Source: Salinibacter sp. 10B (GTDB lineage Bacteria; Bacteroidota; Rhodothermia; Rhodothermales; Salinibacteraceae). From it: 64,000 nt of DNA. The position numbers were made by a program, and so were the translations under genes. How positions within the stretch are numbered: the stretch's first letter is position 1; every line of letters begins with the position of its first letter. Positions 9,696 through 16,798 of this stretch are shown here, in pieces. The stretch lies in NCBI RefSeq assembly GCF_002954405.1, contig NZ_MQWC01000004.1, forward strand, positions 322,318 through 386,317, given 5' to 3'. The notes beneath the pieces are model-generated. The model had not been told where the DNA came from. It saw nothing but the letters and a program-made list of their open reading frames with translations, and searched no databases.

Positions 9696-10520
9696 TTAAG
9701 CACCAGCAGTCACCGGCTCCGCATATTCATCCACGTCAAAGCCTTCTTCGATGGACTTCGCGCGGGCGATGTTGTAAATCAGAACTCCGTATCCGGCCTT
9801 CGCCAGGACATCAGCAATGGTGTATCCGACCTGGATGGCAACGATGGTGCCCGGCGTTTCCGTCGGGTATCCACTGAAGGCCATCGGGACCATGTACACG
9901 ATGGGGTAAAAGCCCCAGGTGAAGAGCAGGAGCAGGCGGGCATTGCCAAGGAGAGTGGCCACCTCGCTCGACTGCTTTTGGATCGTGTCCCCTAGCTCAG
10001 TGAACAACACGTAGAGCAAATAGAGGAACGGAAGCGTGCTGAGAAATCCCCAAAAACCGCGGGTGCCGAAGAAGCTGGCGTCGCCGCTGATCTCGCCCGG
10101 ATAGCCGAGCGCGATCATTAGCGCAGCCGCAAAGCCGAGCTTGAAGGCGGTCCAGCCACTTTCTCCCTTTGGTAGGTCCATTACGAGTACCAACTCTACC
10201 ACTAGAAGGGGGACGGTAAGCAGCCAGTCCACGTAGCGGTAGGCATCGTTAAAGGGATCCCCAGAGGGCTCATAAGCCCCCATCGATTGGTTGAGCGCGT
10301 ACGCGCCTTCCCAACTGTTGAAAATGCGGAAGTAGTGATACCCAGCAATGAAGACAACAAGCGCCGACACCATCATCGAAATTCGATACTTCGGCGCGAG
10401 ATTCTTCTGGGCCATCACGAAGAAGACGAACGCCGCTGCCATCGTCGCAACGGTAAACGAAAACATATTGTACACCAGCGAAAACTGCGCTGGAGACAGA
10501 GTAGGAAGTTCCTGTAGCAT
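9696..10520 (-). CDS. Xanthorhodopsin-type light-driven proton pump
   Basis: A seven-helix retinal protein of 274 residues that pumps protons outward in light. Helix C (YRYVDWLLTVPLLVVEL) has Asp98, Thr102 and Glu109, the DTE triplet of outward H+ pumps. His62 (GYHYFR) matches the His of the xanthorhodopsin/proteorhodopsin Asp-His pair. Lys241 (DVLAKAGYG) is the Schiff-base lysine. Gly158 (GFWGFLST) occupies the place of the bulky Trp found in bacteriorhodopsin; this opening is what lets a ketocarotenoid antenna bind in xanthorhodopsin. It is the last gene of an operon with two carotenoid genes, which supports antenna use. A strong Shine-Dalgarno precedes the ATG. Confidence 0.95.
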   Translation of the reverse strand: MLQELPTLSPAQFSLVYNMFSFTVATMAAAFVFFVMAQKNLAPKYRISMMVSALVVFIAGYHYFRIFNSWEGAYALNQSMGAYEPSGDPFNDAYRYVDWLLTVPLLVVELVLVMDLPKGESGWTAFKLGFAAALMIALGYPGEISGDASFFGTRGFWGFLSTLPFLYLLYVLFTELGDTIQKQSSEVATLLGNARLLLLFTWGFYPIVYMVPMAFSGYPTETPGTIVAIQVGYTIADVLAKAGYGVLIYNIARAKSIEEGFDVDEYAEPVTAGA

Positions 10521-10527
10521 GGTTAAG

Positions 10528-10532
10528 CCTCC
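10528..10532 (-). promoter_or_regulatory. Strong ribosome binding site of the rhodopsin gene
   Basis: GGAGG on the minus strand lies 7 nt from the rhodopsin ATG. Most genes in this window lack so clear a site, so it suggests high translation of the pump. Confidence 0.75.
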
Positions 10533-10783
10533 GGTTTGTGTGGGTGATTATCGCGGGGAATTACGACAGGCCCTCTGTGAGAGATGCTTCCTCTACGAGA
10601 GAACCTGAGATCATTCCACCAAGGGGTCTTGCAGATTGGCCTAATGTGTCCTTGGGTGAGAGTGAAAAACCTGACCTGCAAGCCCTTATCTCATTCCCCA
10701 ATATAATTCGTGGCGGAGACGGCACCAATCAGAAGCCCCCGGATTTGGCCTCAGAATTGTAAGCAAGGGGTTATAAGTCGCTC

Positions 10784-11548
10784 TCATCCATCCAAAGGAG
10801 CAGCGGACTCGATTTTCTGGAGATGGTGGAGGGTATCGTGCTCCCCAAAGAGAAGCAAAAGGATTCCTTTCACGACCAGGCAGTTCGTCACGAGAAAAAA
10901 GGTGGCCTCCTCTAGGGGAAGTCCAACTGGGGCAATGCCCAGGGTAAAGGCATCCGCGATTGTCCAGATGCCCGACGCAATGGCCGTTGCATCCGCGATC
11001 CACAGGTAGAGCGTTGGGCCGCCAATGGCGTACAGGAGCACACGTCGGTGCGCCCACAAGGTCTCTCCGTCGTAGAGCCACATGCCAGTCAGGAGTGGAC
11101 AGGCCCAAGCAAGGATGAGACCGAGGTACAGCCCGCGCGCCGCTCCTGATATTAGTAGACCGACGCCTAGCAGAGAAAGTCCTCCAAAGAGAACGACGCC
11201 TGCCCACATTCCGCGTGAGGATCGGGTCGTCGGATTCCCACTCGCGCGCGCCAAATACTGAAAGGTGAACAGCCCTGTTAGGATGGGTTGAAGAAGGAAG
11301 AAGAGGTATTCTTCAACCGGCACATACCCGATGGTTGCGAGCACCCGATCGGGACCGTACCACCAGACTTCTCGTGCCACGAGGTAGTTGTCCCACGGCG
11401 TTGTATACGTGAAGGCAATGGCCGCCACGAGAGGGATTGCCCACTGCGCCCGCCATCCTCCCAGGGAGGATAGCGACTGGGGGAGCGTTGCCCAGAGCAG
11501 AATGATTGGTGGGGCTAAAAAAAGGAGGTGGAATGTGGCGTACGACAT
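10784..11548 (-). CDS. Lycopene cyclase, CrtYc-CrtYd fused (CarRA-type) membrane protein
   Basis: Predicted to close the beta-ionone ring(s) of lycopene in the membrane. A start at 11548 gives 254 residues (MSYATFHLLFLAPPI) and lies 10 bp after the stop of the upstream gene; a longer frame reading back into that gene is rejected. Two copies of the lycopene-cyclase domain are visible: the first with TTPWDNYLVAREVWWYG and VPVEEYLFFLLQ, the second with WTIADAFTLGIAPVGLPLEE. Both keep the paired Glu. About seven membrane segments are predicted. The gene sits between the CrtO-like gene and the rhodopsin gene. Confidence 0.88.
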   Translation of the reverse strand: MSYATFHLLFLAPPIILLWATLPQSLSSLGGWRAQWAIPLVAAIAFTYTTPWDNYLVAREVWWYGPDRVLATIGYVPVEEYLFFLLQPILTGLFTFQYLARASGNPTTRSSRGMWAGVVLFGGLSLLGVGLLISGAARGLYLGLILAWACPLLTGMWLYDGETLWAHRRVLLYAIGGPTLYLWIADATAIASGIWTIADAFTLGIAPVGLPLEEATFFLVTNCLVVKGILLLLFGEHDTLHHLQKIESAAPLDG

Positions 11549-11558
11549 TCGGAAGATA

Positions 11559-13082
11559 CTAAGCCAAGTCGGAAAGGATGACGCGTGCGGCATTCCGGCC
11601 GGAGGCTCCCATGATTCCCCCACCCGGATGTGTGCTTGCGCCTGTAAGGTACATCTGGTCGATCGGCCCTTTGTAGGAGGACAACCCGAGGGCCGGACGA
11701 GCGGCAAACATCTGGTCCAGGCTCATCTCGAGGTGCATGACGTTTCCCCGAAAGAGCCCCAGGTTGTTCTCAAGCCACACCGGGTGCTGGAATAGCTGTC
11801 CCACGATGTGGTCGCGAATGCCCGGTGCATACGTTTCAAACTGTGAAATGAGGTTGTCCGCAACCGTATCGGCAATTTCCGACCACGACTGCTCTCCGGC
11901 AAGCTCGTACGGAAAGTATTGCCCCCAGAGCCACAGCACCTCTCCGCCGGCCGGGGCAAGAGAGTCATCCGCCGCGCTGAACGTCATGGCCACAATGGGG
12001 GGATCGCTCGCCGGACGGTTGCTCAGGTAGTCGCCGTAGGCCGTGTGCAGTTGGTCGAGGTCGCGGCAGAGCAGCTGCAATCCCATCCGGGCTTCATCGC
12101 CGGAATGGGCAGCATACTCGACCGGTTGGTCGAGAGCGAGGCGGAGCATGATGCCGAACCCATTGCCGATACGGAGGCCGTCCGCACTATTCGGCCGGTG
12201 CTCGGCAGGGAGGAGATGGTCAAACGTTTCCTTTGCATGGGTGGCGGCGCACACCGCGCGGCTCGTGTACAACTCGCTGTTCACCCGAACCCCCCGTGCA
12301 ACTCCATTCTCGACGAGGATTTCCTGAACAGGGGCCTCTGTGAAGACCTCTCCGCCGTGGGCCTCCAGATGTGTGCGAAGAGCCTGGGTCAGCATTCCGG
12401 ACCCACCCTTGGGGCGGGCAACGCCCCCTTCATGATAGAGCGCATGCCACAGGGCAAAGGGCCCGGTCAACGGTTCCGTTGGAGGGGGGCCCGATTGGGC
12501 TGCCATCCAGGCAATGAGGGTTTGCAGTTTTTCTTCGCTGAAGTAGGAGCGCACTACATGCTCGTAGGGACGCAAAATGTGGCGAAGCTCTTCGTGCCAG
12601 GGAAGAGGCGTAGATTCTCCCATGACCATTCGTTTGCCAATTTGCCAGGGAGTGGGGCTGGCCAGGAAGAGGTCGCGCATCGTACGGGCAAAGCCCTGCC
12701 AGTCCGTTACGAACCGCTGATACGCTTCTCCTTCGCCTGGAAACTTCGATTCGAGATGATGAATGGTGCGGTCGAGGTCGCGGTGAATAAAGACGGTATC
12801 TCCGTCGGGAAACGGCGCCACGAACATCGGATCCAGATCGATGTAGGTGAGCCCGTACTGTTCCAGTTCTAGCTCCTGGACGACGGGGGTCTGGCGAATG
12901 AGGATATGTGCACTGCCGCCGAGATCGATCTGGTAGCCGGGGATCAACTCCTTCGTGGAGACCGCGCCTCCCACGATGTCGCGGCGCTCGAACACAGCCA
13001 CTCGGTATCCTGCTTGCGCCAAATACGCTGCGGTAATCAATCCATTGTGTCCCGCACCGATTGTGATTACGTCGTAGTCCAT
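11559..13082 (-). CDS. CrtI/CrtO-family FAD carotenoid oxidoreductase, probable 4-ketolase
   Basis: A 507-residue phytoene-desaturase superfamily flavoprotein. The Rossmann motif [14 protein letters not shown] lies at 8-21, followed by [14 protein letters not shown]; the C-terminal flavin loop [20 protein letters not shown] is intact. The IGAGHNG form and the 507-residue length resemble CrtO ketolases more than classical CrtI. Because the salinixanthin antenna of xanthorhodopsin is a 4-keto carotenoid, a ketolase role fits the operon, but a desaturase role cannot be excluded. It is the first gene of the operon, starting downstream of a large inverted repeat. Confidence 0.8.
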   Translation of the reverse strand: MDYDVITIGAGHNGLITAAYLAQAGYRVAVFERRDIVGGAVSTKELIPGYQIDLGGSAHILIRQTPVVQELELEQYGLTYIDLDPMFVAPFPDGDTVFIHRDLDRTIHHLESKFPGEGEAYQRFVTDWQGFARTMRDLFLASPTPWQIGKRMVMGESTPLPWHEELRHILRPYEHVVRSYFSEEKLQTLIAWMAAQSGPPPTEPLTGPFALWHALYHEGGVARPKGGSGMLTQALRTHLEAHGGEVFTEAPVQEILVENGVARGVRVNSELYTSRAVCAATHAKETFDHLLPAEHRPNSADGLRIGNGFGIMLRLALDQPVEYAAHSGDEARMGLQLLCRDLDQLHTAYGDYLSNRPASDPPIVAMTFSAADDSLAPAGGEVLWLWGQYFPYELAGEQSWSEIADTVADNLISQFETYAPGIRDHIVGQLFQHPVWLENNLGLFRGNVMHLEMSLDQMFAARPALGLSSYKGPIDQMYLTGASTHPGGGIMGASGRNAARVILSDLA

Positions 13083-13166
13083 AAGAGGCGGGGATTGGGA
13101 GAAAGAGGACAGGTCGAAACGTCGAAGACGGCGCAGACGGTCCTCTGTTAAAAAGGGGGAACGTCA

Positions 13167-13223
13167 TTTTCACGGTCCTCAACAGAGATATTCCGAAACC
13201 GTTGAGGACGTCAGGCGTGAAAA
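13167..13223. promoter_or_regulatory. Nested inverted repeat upstream of the carotenoid-rhodopsin operon
   Basis: The inner arms GTCCTCAAC (13175-13183) and GTTGAGGAC (13201-13209) are perfect over 9 bp with a 17-nt gap. The outer arms TTTTCACG (13167-13174) and CGTGAAAA (13216-13223) are perfect over 8 bp, with a 6-nt bulge on one side. It lies 85-141 bp upstream of the CrtO-like start in a gap of about 300 bp (13083-13387) that otherwise shows no gene. No T-run follows, so an operator or RNA structure is more likely than a terminator. Confidence 0.55.
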
Positions 13224-13387
13224 ATTAAGCGATGGTGAAGTACCGTCGTTTCCCTTGGTCGTCACCGTACTTCGCCGTTGCAGCGTTGCTCAATCTTGTT
13301 GTACGCCCGCTTCGTTGTAGAGGGGCAGGGGAGATTGGGGTGAGCACCGCCATTCCTTACATGAGACACGACGGCAGGCACTCCATT

Positions 13388-13618
13388 ATGAATTGGATCT
13401 ACCAAGTACTGAGTTTCTTCGTGGCCTTCGGGCCTGTCATCCTCGGGACGTTGCTCTGGCATTTCATCTGGAGTGACGACTCCGACTCCTCAGGGGGCCC
13501 TCCCGGGGGCCCTCGATGGCAGCCGGCGCCTCCGTCGCCGTCGATATCGGGCGATCGTCTTCCTCGACATGATCGTCCTGTCCGTACGCCGGACGTTCCC
13601 ACCCGCGATCACGCGTAA
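13388..13618 (+). CDS. Small single-pass membrane protein, unknown
   Basis: Not recognised. The 76 residues begin with one membrane segment (WIYQVLSFFVAFGPVILGTL) followed by a Ser/Asp, Gly/Pro and Arg-rich tail. The frame also extends upstream to 13232, but ATG 13388 gives a clean N-terminus. The tail is encoded by a GC-rich stretch with an internal repeat of GGGGGCCCT (around 13494-13521). The stop is 17 bp before kynB. Its reality rests only on position and the hydrophobic segment. Confidence 0.45.
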   Translation: MNWIYQVLSFFVAFGPVILGTLLWHFIWSDDSDSSGGPPGGPRWQPAPPSPSISGDRLPRHDRPVRTPDVPTRDHA

Positions 13619-13635
13619 CGAGGTTGTCTCGCTCC

Positions 13636-14262
13636 ATGCGGTTGATTGATATTTCCCGTGGGCTCTCGCCAGCGACGGCCGTTTGGCCCGGCGACCAGAC
13701 CTTCGAGTGGACTTGGACGACTCGGTTGAAGGAGGGAGGGTCGGTAAATCTCGGGTCCATCACGCTTAGTACGCATACCGGCTCTCACGTCGATGCGCCC
13801 CTTCATACTCGGTCGGACGGGGCGAACACAAGTGCCCTTGAACTGGAGTCGTTCGTTGGAGCGGCCGAGGTAGTGGACGTGCGGGAAGCCGACACGATCC
13901 GGCCCAGCCACGTCCCGAACAATCCTCCCGCTCGGGTGCTGTTTAAAACGTCGGCCAGTACCCTTTCCAAAACCGAGTGGCCCACCCGCATTGCGCCGAT
14001 CGCGCCGGCCACCGTCGAGGTGCTCACAGAGCGAAATGTCGACCTCATCGGAACCGATGCACCTTCCGTCGATCCACTCGACAGTACGACCCTTCCGGCC
14101 CATCACGCCCTGATCGAGGCCGGAATTCTCAACATCGAAGGCCTTGTCCTTGCCGATGTGTCGCCGGGACGGTATAGTCTTTTGGCCCTTCCCCTCAAGC
14201 TGGAAAAAGCAGATGCCGCTCCCGTCCGGGCTGTTCTTGGAGAGGTGTCCCTTTTGGGGTAG
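13636..14262 (+). CDS. kynB: Kynurenine formamidase / cyclase-family metal hydrolase
   Basis: Predicted to hydrolyse N-formylkynurenine in tryptophan breakdown. The ATG at 13636 gives 208 residues, the normal KynB length, and has CGAGG about 12 nt upstream. The metal-binding signature STHTGSHVDAPLH and the downstream GTDAPSVDPLDS and LPAHHALIEAGI match the bacterial arylformamidase family (cyclase superfamily). No other kynurenine-pathway gene is in the window, so a different amide or lactone substrate remains possible. Confidence 0.83.
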   Translation: MRLIDISRGLSPATAVWPGDQTFEWTWTTRLKEGGSVNLGSITLSTHTGSHVDAPLHTRSDGANTSALELESFVGAAEVVDVREADTIRPSHVPNNPPARVLFKTSASTLSKTEWPTRIAPIAPATVEVLTERNVDLIGTDAPSVDPLDSTTLPAHHALIEAGILNIEGLVLADVSPGRYSLLALPLKLEKADAAPVRAVLGEVSLLG

Positions 14263-14264
14263 CT

Positions 14265-14290
14265 TGCCGGGAACGCGGCATTATTTTCAT
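14265..14290 (+). terminator. Weak possible terminator after kynB
   Basis: A 5-bp stem TGCCG/CGGCA (14265-14269 and 14276-14280) is followed by an interrupted T-rich run (TTATTTTCAT). The stem is short, so the call is tentative. Confidence 0.3.
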
Positions 14291-14337
14291 TTTGGTTTTC
14301 CTGATCACTGTTCACCATCACTAGGACTACGCCCTTT

Positions 14338-15558
14338 ATGGATCTCTTCAATCGTGATGAACTGCGACGCCTCGCGGAGTTGCAGGACGACGTTTGCATT
14401 TCTCTGTATCTGCCGACGTACCGCAACGAGTCGGACTGGTCGCAGAACACGACTCGACTGAAGAATTTGCTCGGGGAAGCCCGAGACCAGCTCCGCAATC
14501 AGGACTACCGAGAGGACCTGATCGACGAGATCCTCGCGGATGCACGGCAGCTCCTCGATCGTCCCGGGTTTTGGCGACAAAGTATTGGGGACGGGCTCGC
14601 AGTCTTCATCACGCCGGAGACGACCGAGCGCTTCCGACTACCGCTCTCGTTTGATGAAATTGCTATTGTCGGCGACCGATTTCATCTAAAACCGCTGTTT
14701 CCCCTCATCGCAGCAAACAATCGATTTTACCTGCTCGGCCTCAGCCAGAACGATGTCCGGCTGTATCAGGGCACGCACCAGTCGATCAGCGAGATTCGGC
14801 GGTCAGAAATTCCCTCTAACATCGTCGAAGCAATTCGGCAGTACGAGGAGTCGGAGCAGCAGATTCAGTCGCACGTTCAGAACCGTGCATCCGAACCCGA
14901 TGGACAACGGATGGATGCGGCCTTTCATGGGCACGGGGGGGGAGACGCTGACGACATGAGTGCAGAACCGCAGGATGAATTGAAGCGATTCTTTCGCGAG
15001 GTAGACGAAAGTGTCAGTGACTACATCAGTGGGGAGGAGGTGCCACTTGTGTTGGCCGGCGTATCAGAATACTTGCCGCTATACCGAGAGGTGAACAGCT
15101 ATTCGCACCTTATTGAGGACGACCTTGTGTCCGGCAACCCGGAGTCTCTTGATGTTCAAGAGCTCCACGGCAAAGCATGGTCCATTGTGGAGCCGGTCTT
15201 CCAGGAGCAGGAACGTGACGAGCTGGAGCGATTTGAGCAGCTCTACTACCAGAATGAGGACATGGCCTCCGACGACTTCCACGAAATCATTCCGGGGTGT
15301 GCCTACAGCCGTGTGGACACGCTCTTCGTGCCCGTGGGAGAATACCGGTGGGGCCGGTTCGATGCAGACACCAATACCGTAGAGGTCCACGAATCCCAGC
15401 AGCCGGGTGATGGGGACTTGCTCAATTATGCGGCTGTCTCTGCGTACCTAAATGGTGCAACCGTGCACGCACTCAACCCAGAGAATATGCCGGGAGGACG
15501 GAGCATTGCCGCCACGTTTCGGTATCGTGCGGACGTCTCTGCTGCTGAAAGTGGCTGA
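14338..15558 (+). CDS. Bacterial archaeo-eukaryotic release-factor-like protein (baeRF family)
   Basis: The 406 residues resemble the eRF1-like baeRF proteins predicted to act at the ribosome. The N-terminal half (LFNRDELRRLAELQ, ISLYLPTYRNESDWSQN, RFHLKPLFPLIAANNRFYLL) is characteristic. A glycine-rich loop FHGHGGGDADD, near residues 198-208, sits where release factors carry the GGQ loop, but no GGQ is present. The last third (GVSEYLPLYREVNSY, VPVGEYRWGRFD) fits the C-terminal domain. It has its own terminator and stands alone between kynB and the recombinase region. Family assignment is good; biochemical role is not established. Confidence 0.7.
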   Translation: MDLFNRDELRRLAELQDDVCISLYLPTYRNESDWSQNTTRLKNLLGEARDQLRNQDYREDLIDEILADARQLLDRPGFWRQSIGDGLAVFITPETTERFRLPLSFDEIAIVGDRFHLKPLFPLIAANNRFYLLGLSQNDVRLYQGTHQSISEIRRSEIPSNIVEAIRQYEESEQQIQSHVQNRASEPDGQRMDAAFHGHGGGDADDMSAEPQDELKRFFREVDESVSDYISGEEVPLVLAGVSEYLPLYREVNSYSHLIEDDLVSGNPESLDVQELHGKAWSIVEPVFQEQERDELERFEQLYYQNEDMASDDFHEIIPGCAYSRVDTLFVPVGEYRWGRFDADTNTVEVHESQQPGDGDLLNYAAVSAYLNGATVHALNPENMPGGRSIAATFRYRADVSAAESG

Positions 15559-15588
15559 GCTTCGGGTCCTAAAACAGTCGACAATCCG

Positions 15589-15623
15589 GCCTCCTCTGTG
15601 TACAAACAGGGGAGGCTTTTTTT
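15589..15623 (+). terminator. Rho-independent terminator after the baeRF gene
   Basis: An 11-bp stem (15589-15599 with 15606-15616, one G-T pair) and 6-nt loop are followed by seven T (15617-15623). Confidence 0.9.
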
Positions 15624-15650
15624 GGAGCAAGGTATACCAACCAATTCTCT

Positions 15651-15678
15651 ATTCATGATAAAACACGTTATCGTAGTT
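15651..15678. repeat. dif-like inverted repeat, site 1 (GATAA-N6-TTATC)
   Basis: Left arm ATTCATGATAA and right arm TTATCGTAGTT flank the 6-bp centre AACACG. The inner five positions are perfectly symmetric and 7 of 11 match overall. The 11-6-11 layout and the inner ATAA/TTAT resemble Xer/dif sites. Confidence 0.45.
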
Positions 15679-15690
15679 CAAGTGACTTGA
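15678..15690. repeat. 13-bp perfect palindrome between the two dif-like sites
   Basis: TCAAGT-G-ACTTGA lies between sites 1 and 2. It could be an operator or an accessory binding site for the recombinase. Confidence 0.4.
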
Positions 15691-15709
15691 CCAGGATGGT
15701 CGTATCTGT

Positions 15710-15737
15710 TTTATTGATAAAAGAGGTTATCAATAGA
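15710..15737. repeat. dif-like inverted repeat, site 2
   Basis: Left arm TTTATTGATAA and right arm TTATCAATAGA are complementary at 10 of 11 positions around the 6-bp centre AAGAGG. The site ends 3 bp before the start codon of the first recombinase and has the same inner GATAA/TTATC as site 1, 59 bp away. Confidence 0.6.
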
Positions 15738-15740
15738 TAG

Positions 15741-16646
15741 ATGGTGCGCGCCATGCCCACTCTCAGCAATTTTTTGAGTGAGTTCGACTCCAAGCATACG
15801 CGACGAGCCTATCGAACGGATCTCCATCGGTTTTTGCGGGAAATGGAGATGGAGGCCGATGCGGCCGATTTCGCGCAGATCGACACCAAAGAGATTGAGG
15901 CGTTTCTTGGCACACTTAAGGAGGAGGGCTTGTCAACCTCGACAATTCGGCGACGAATGGCGGCCGTGCGTCGCTTTTTCGACTGGCTCGTCTCGATGGG
16001 GCATTTGTCTAATAACCCGTGTCGGGCGGCCTCCCTGACTGTATCAGCGTCCGAGGAGAAGGCACAGTCGCCCGCTGTTCTGACAAAAGAGGATCTCCGC
16101 GCGCTTCAACGCGCTGCGGACGACAATACACGGACTGGGACGCGCGATCGAGCGCTCGTTCTGCTGATTGTGTACGGGGCCCTTCGCCGAAGCGAGGTTG
16201 CCTCGCTTCACCTGGAGGATGTCCGACCGTTAGGTCGACACTGGGTCATCGATTTGCCTCGACGAGGCCAAGTGCCGGGAGGCTACATCAAAATTCCGGA
16301 GCGAGGAGCCGAGGCTGTACAGGATCTGGTTGAGGTCTACGGCGAAGAAACCGGTCCTCTCTGGCGATCCTTCAGCAATCGAAATTGGGGAGAACAGATG
16401 AGCCCGGATGCGTTGTACAAACGGGTTCGACAGTTAGGCAAAAAGGCAAACCTCGAGAACGTGGACATCCAGACGCTTCGCCGCTCCGCGTTACATTTAG
16501 CGTCGGATGCAGGAGCATCTCTCGAACAAATTCGCGACCATGCCCGACTCCAACGCGGGACGTCAGCGGTAGCGTATACTGGTGACACCTCGGAAGCCTC
16601 TCGACTACAGTCAACCGCAGTGGACTTCCTGGAAATAGATGTTTAG
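15741..16646 (+). CDS. Tyrosine recombinase, XerC/D-like, with atypical active site
   Basis: A site-specific recombinase of 301 residues, the length of XerC/D. The SAM-like core-binding domain spans about 5-100 (TRRAYRTDLHRFL, STSTIRRRMAAVRRFFDWL) and the catalytic domain 110-301. Arg149 (GALRRSEVASL), Arg247 (QTLRRSALHL), His267 (IRDHARLQ) and nucleophile Tyr279 (AVAYTG) are visible. The usual His of H-x-x-R is Gln244, so the active site is altered. The start codon lies directly behind dif-like site 2, and a perfect 11-6-11 repeat follows the gene. A second recombinase is encoded 152 bp downstream. It may be a partner subunit or an accessory protein. Confidence 0.85.
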   Translation: MVRAMPTLSNFLSEFDSKHTRRAYRTDLHRFLREMEMEADAADFAQIDTKEIEAFLGTLKEEGLSTSTIRRRMAAVRRFFDWLVSMGHLSNNPCRAASLTVSASEEKAQSPAVLTKEDLRALQRAADDNTRTGTRDRALVLLIVYGALRRSEVASLHLEDVRPLGRHWVIDLPRRGQVPGGYIKIPERGAEAVQDLVEVYGEETGPLWRSFSNRNWGEQMSPDALYKRVRQLGKKANLENVDIQTLRRSALHLASDAGASLEQIRDHARLQRGTSAVAYTGDTSEASRLQSTAVDFLEIDV

Positions 16647-16682
16647 ACACACAACCTGGTTCCTCTATCCGGCGTCTTGGCG

Positions 16683-16710
16683 ACGAAACAAAATAAACGT
16701 TTTGTTTCGT
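16683..16710. repeat. dif-like perfect inverted repeat, site 3 (11-6-11)
   Basis: Arms ACGAAACAAAA (16683-16693) and TTTTGTTTCGT (16700-16710) are perfectly complementary around the centre TAAACG. The 28-bp geometry equals that of Xer recombination sites. It lies in the gap between the two recombinase genes. The AT-rich stem with no trailing T-run argues against a terminator. Confidence 0.65.
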
Positions 16711-16798
16711 TCTCTCTTAGAGACTGCTTGCTCGTTATGGTCGTCCACGCACACGGCCTCCGTCTCTCTTTTCCGTCTTCTTTACGTGAATCCTCGTC

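Noticed and set aside
11919-12872. A 317-codon open frame on the plus strand inside the CrtO-like gene
   Set aside because: It is antisense to a gene with clear FAD motifs along its length, and its translation has no recognisable motif; long antisense frames are common at this base composition.
13494-13521. GGGGGCCCT repeated stretch as a regulatory hairpin
   Set aside because: It lies inside the small membrane-protein frame, where it encodes Gly/Pro residues; low-complexity coding is the simpler explanation.
16683-16710. The palindrome after the first recombinase as a terminator
   Set aside because: The stem is AT-rich (7 A/T of 11 pairs per arm), the loop is 6 nt and no T-run follows the stem in either direction.
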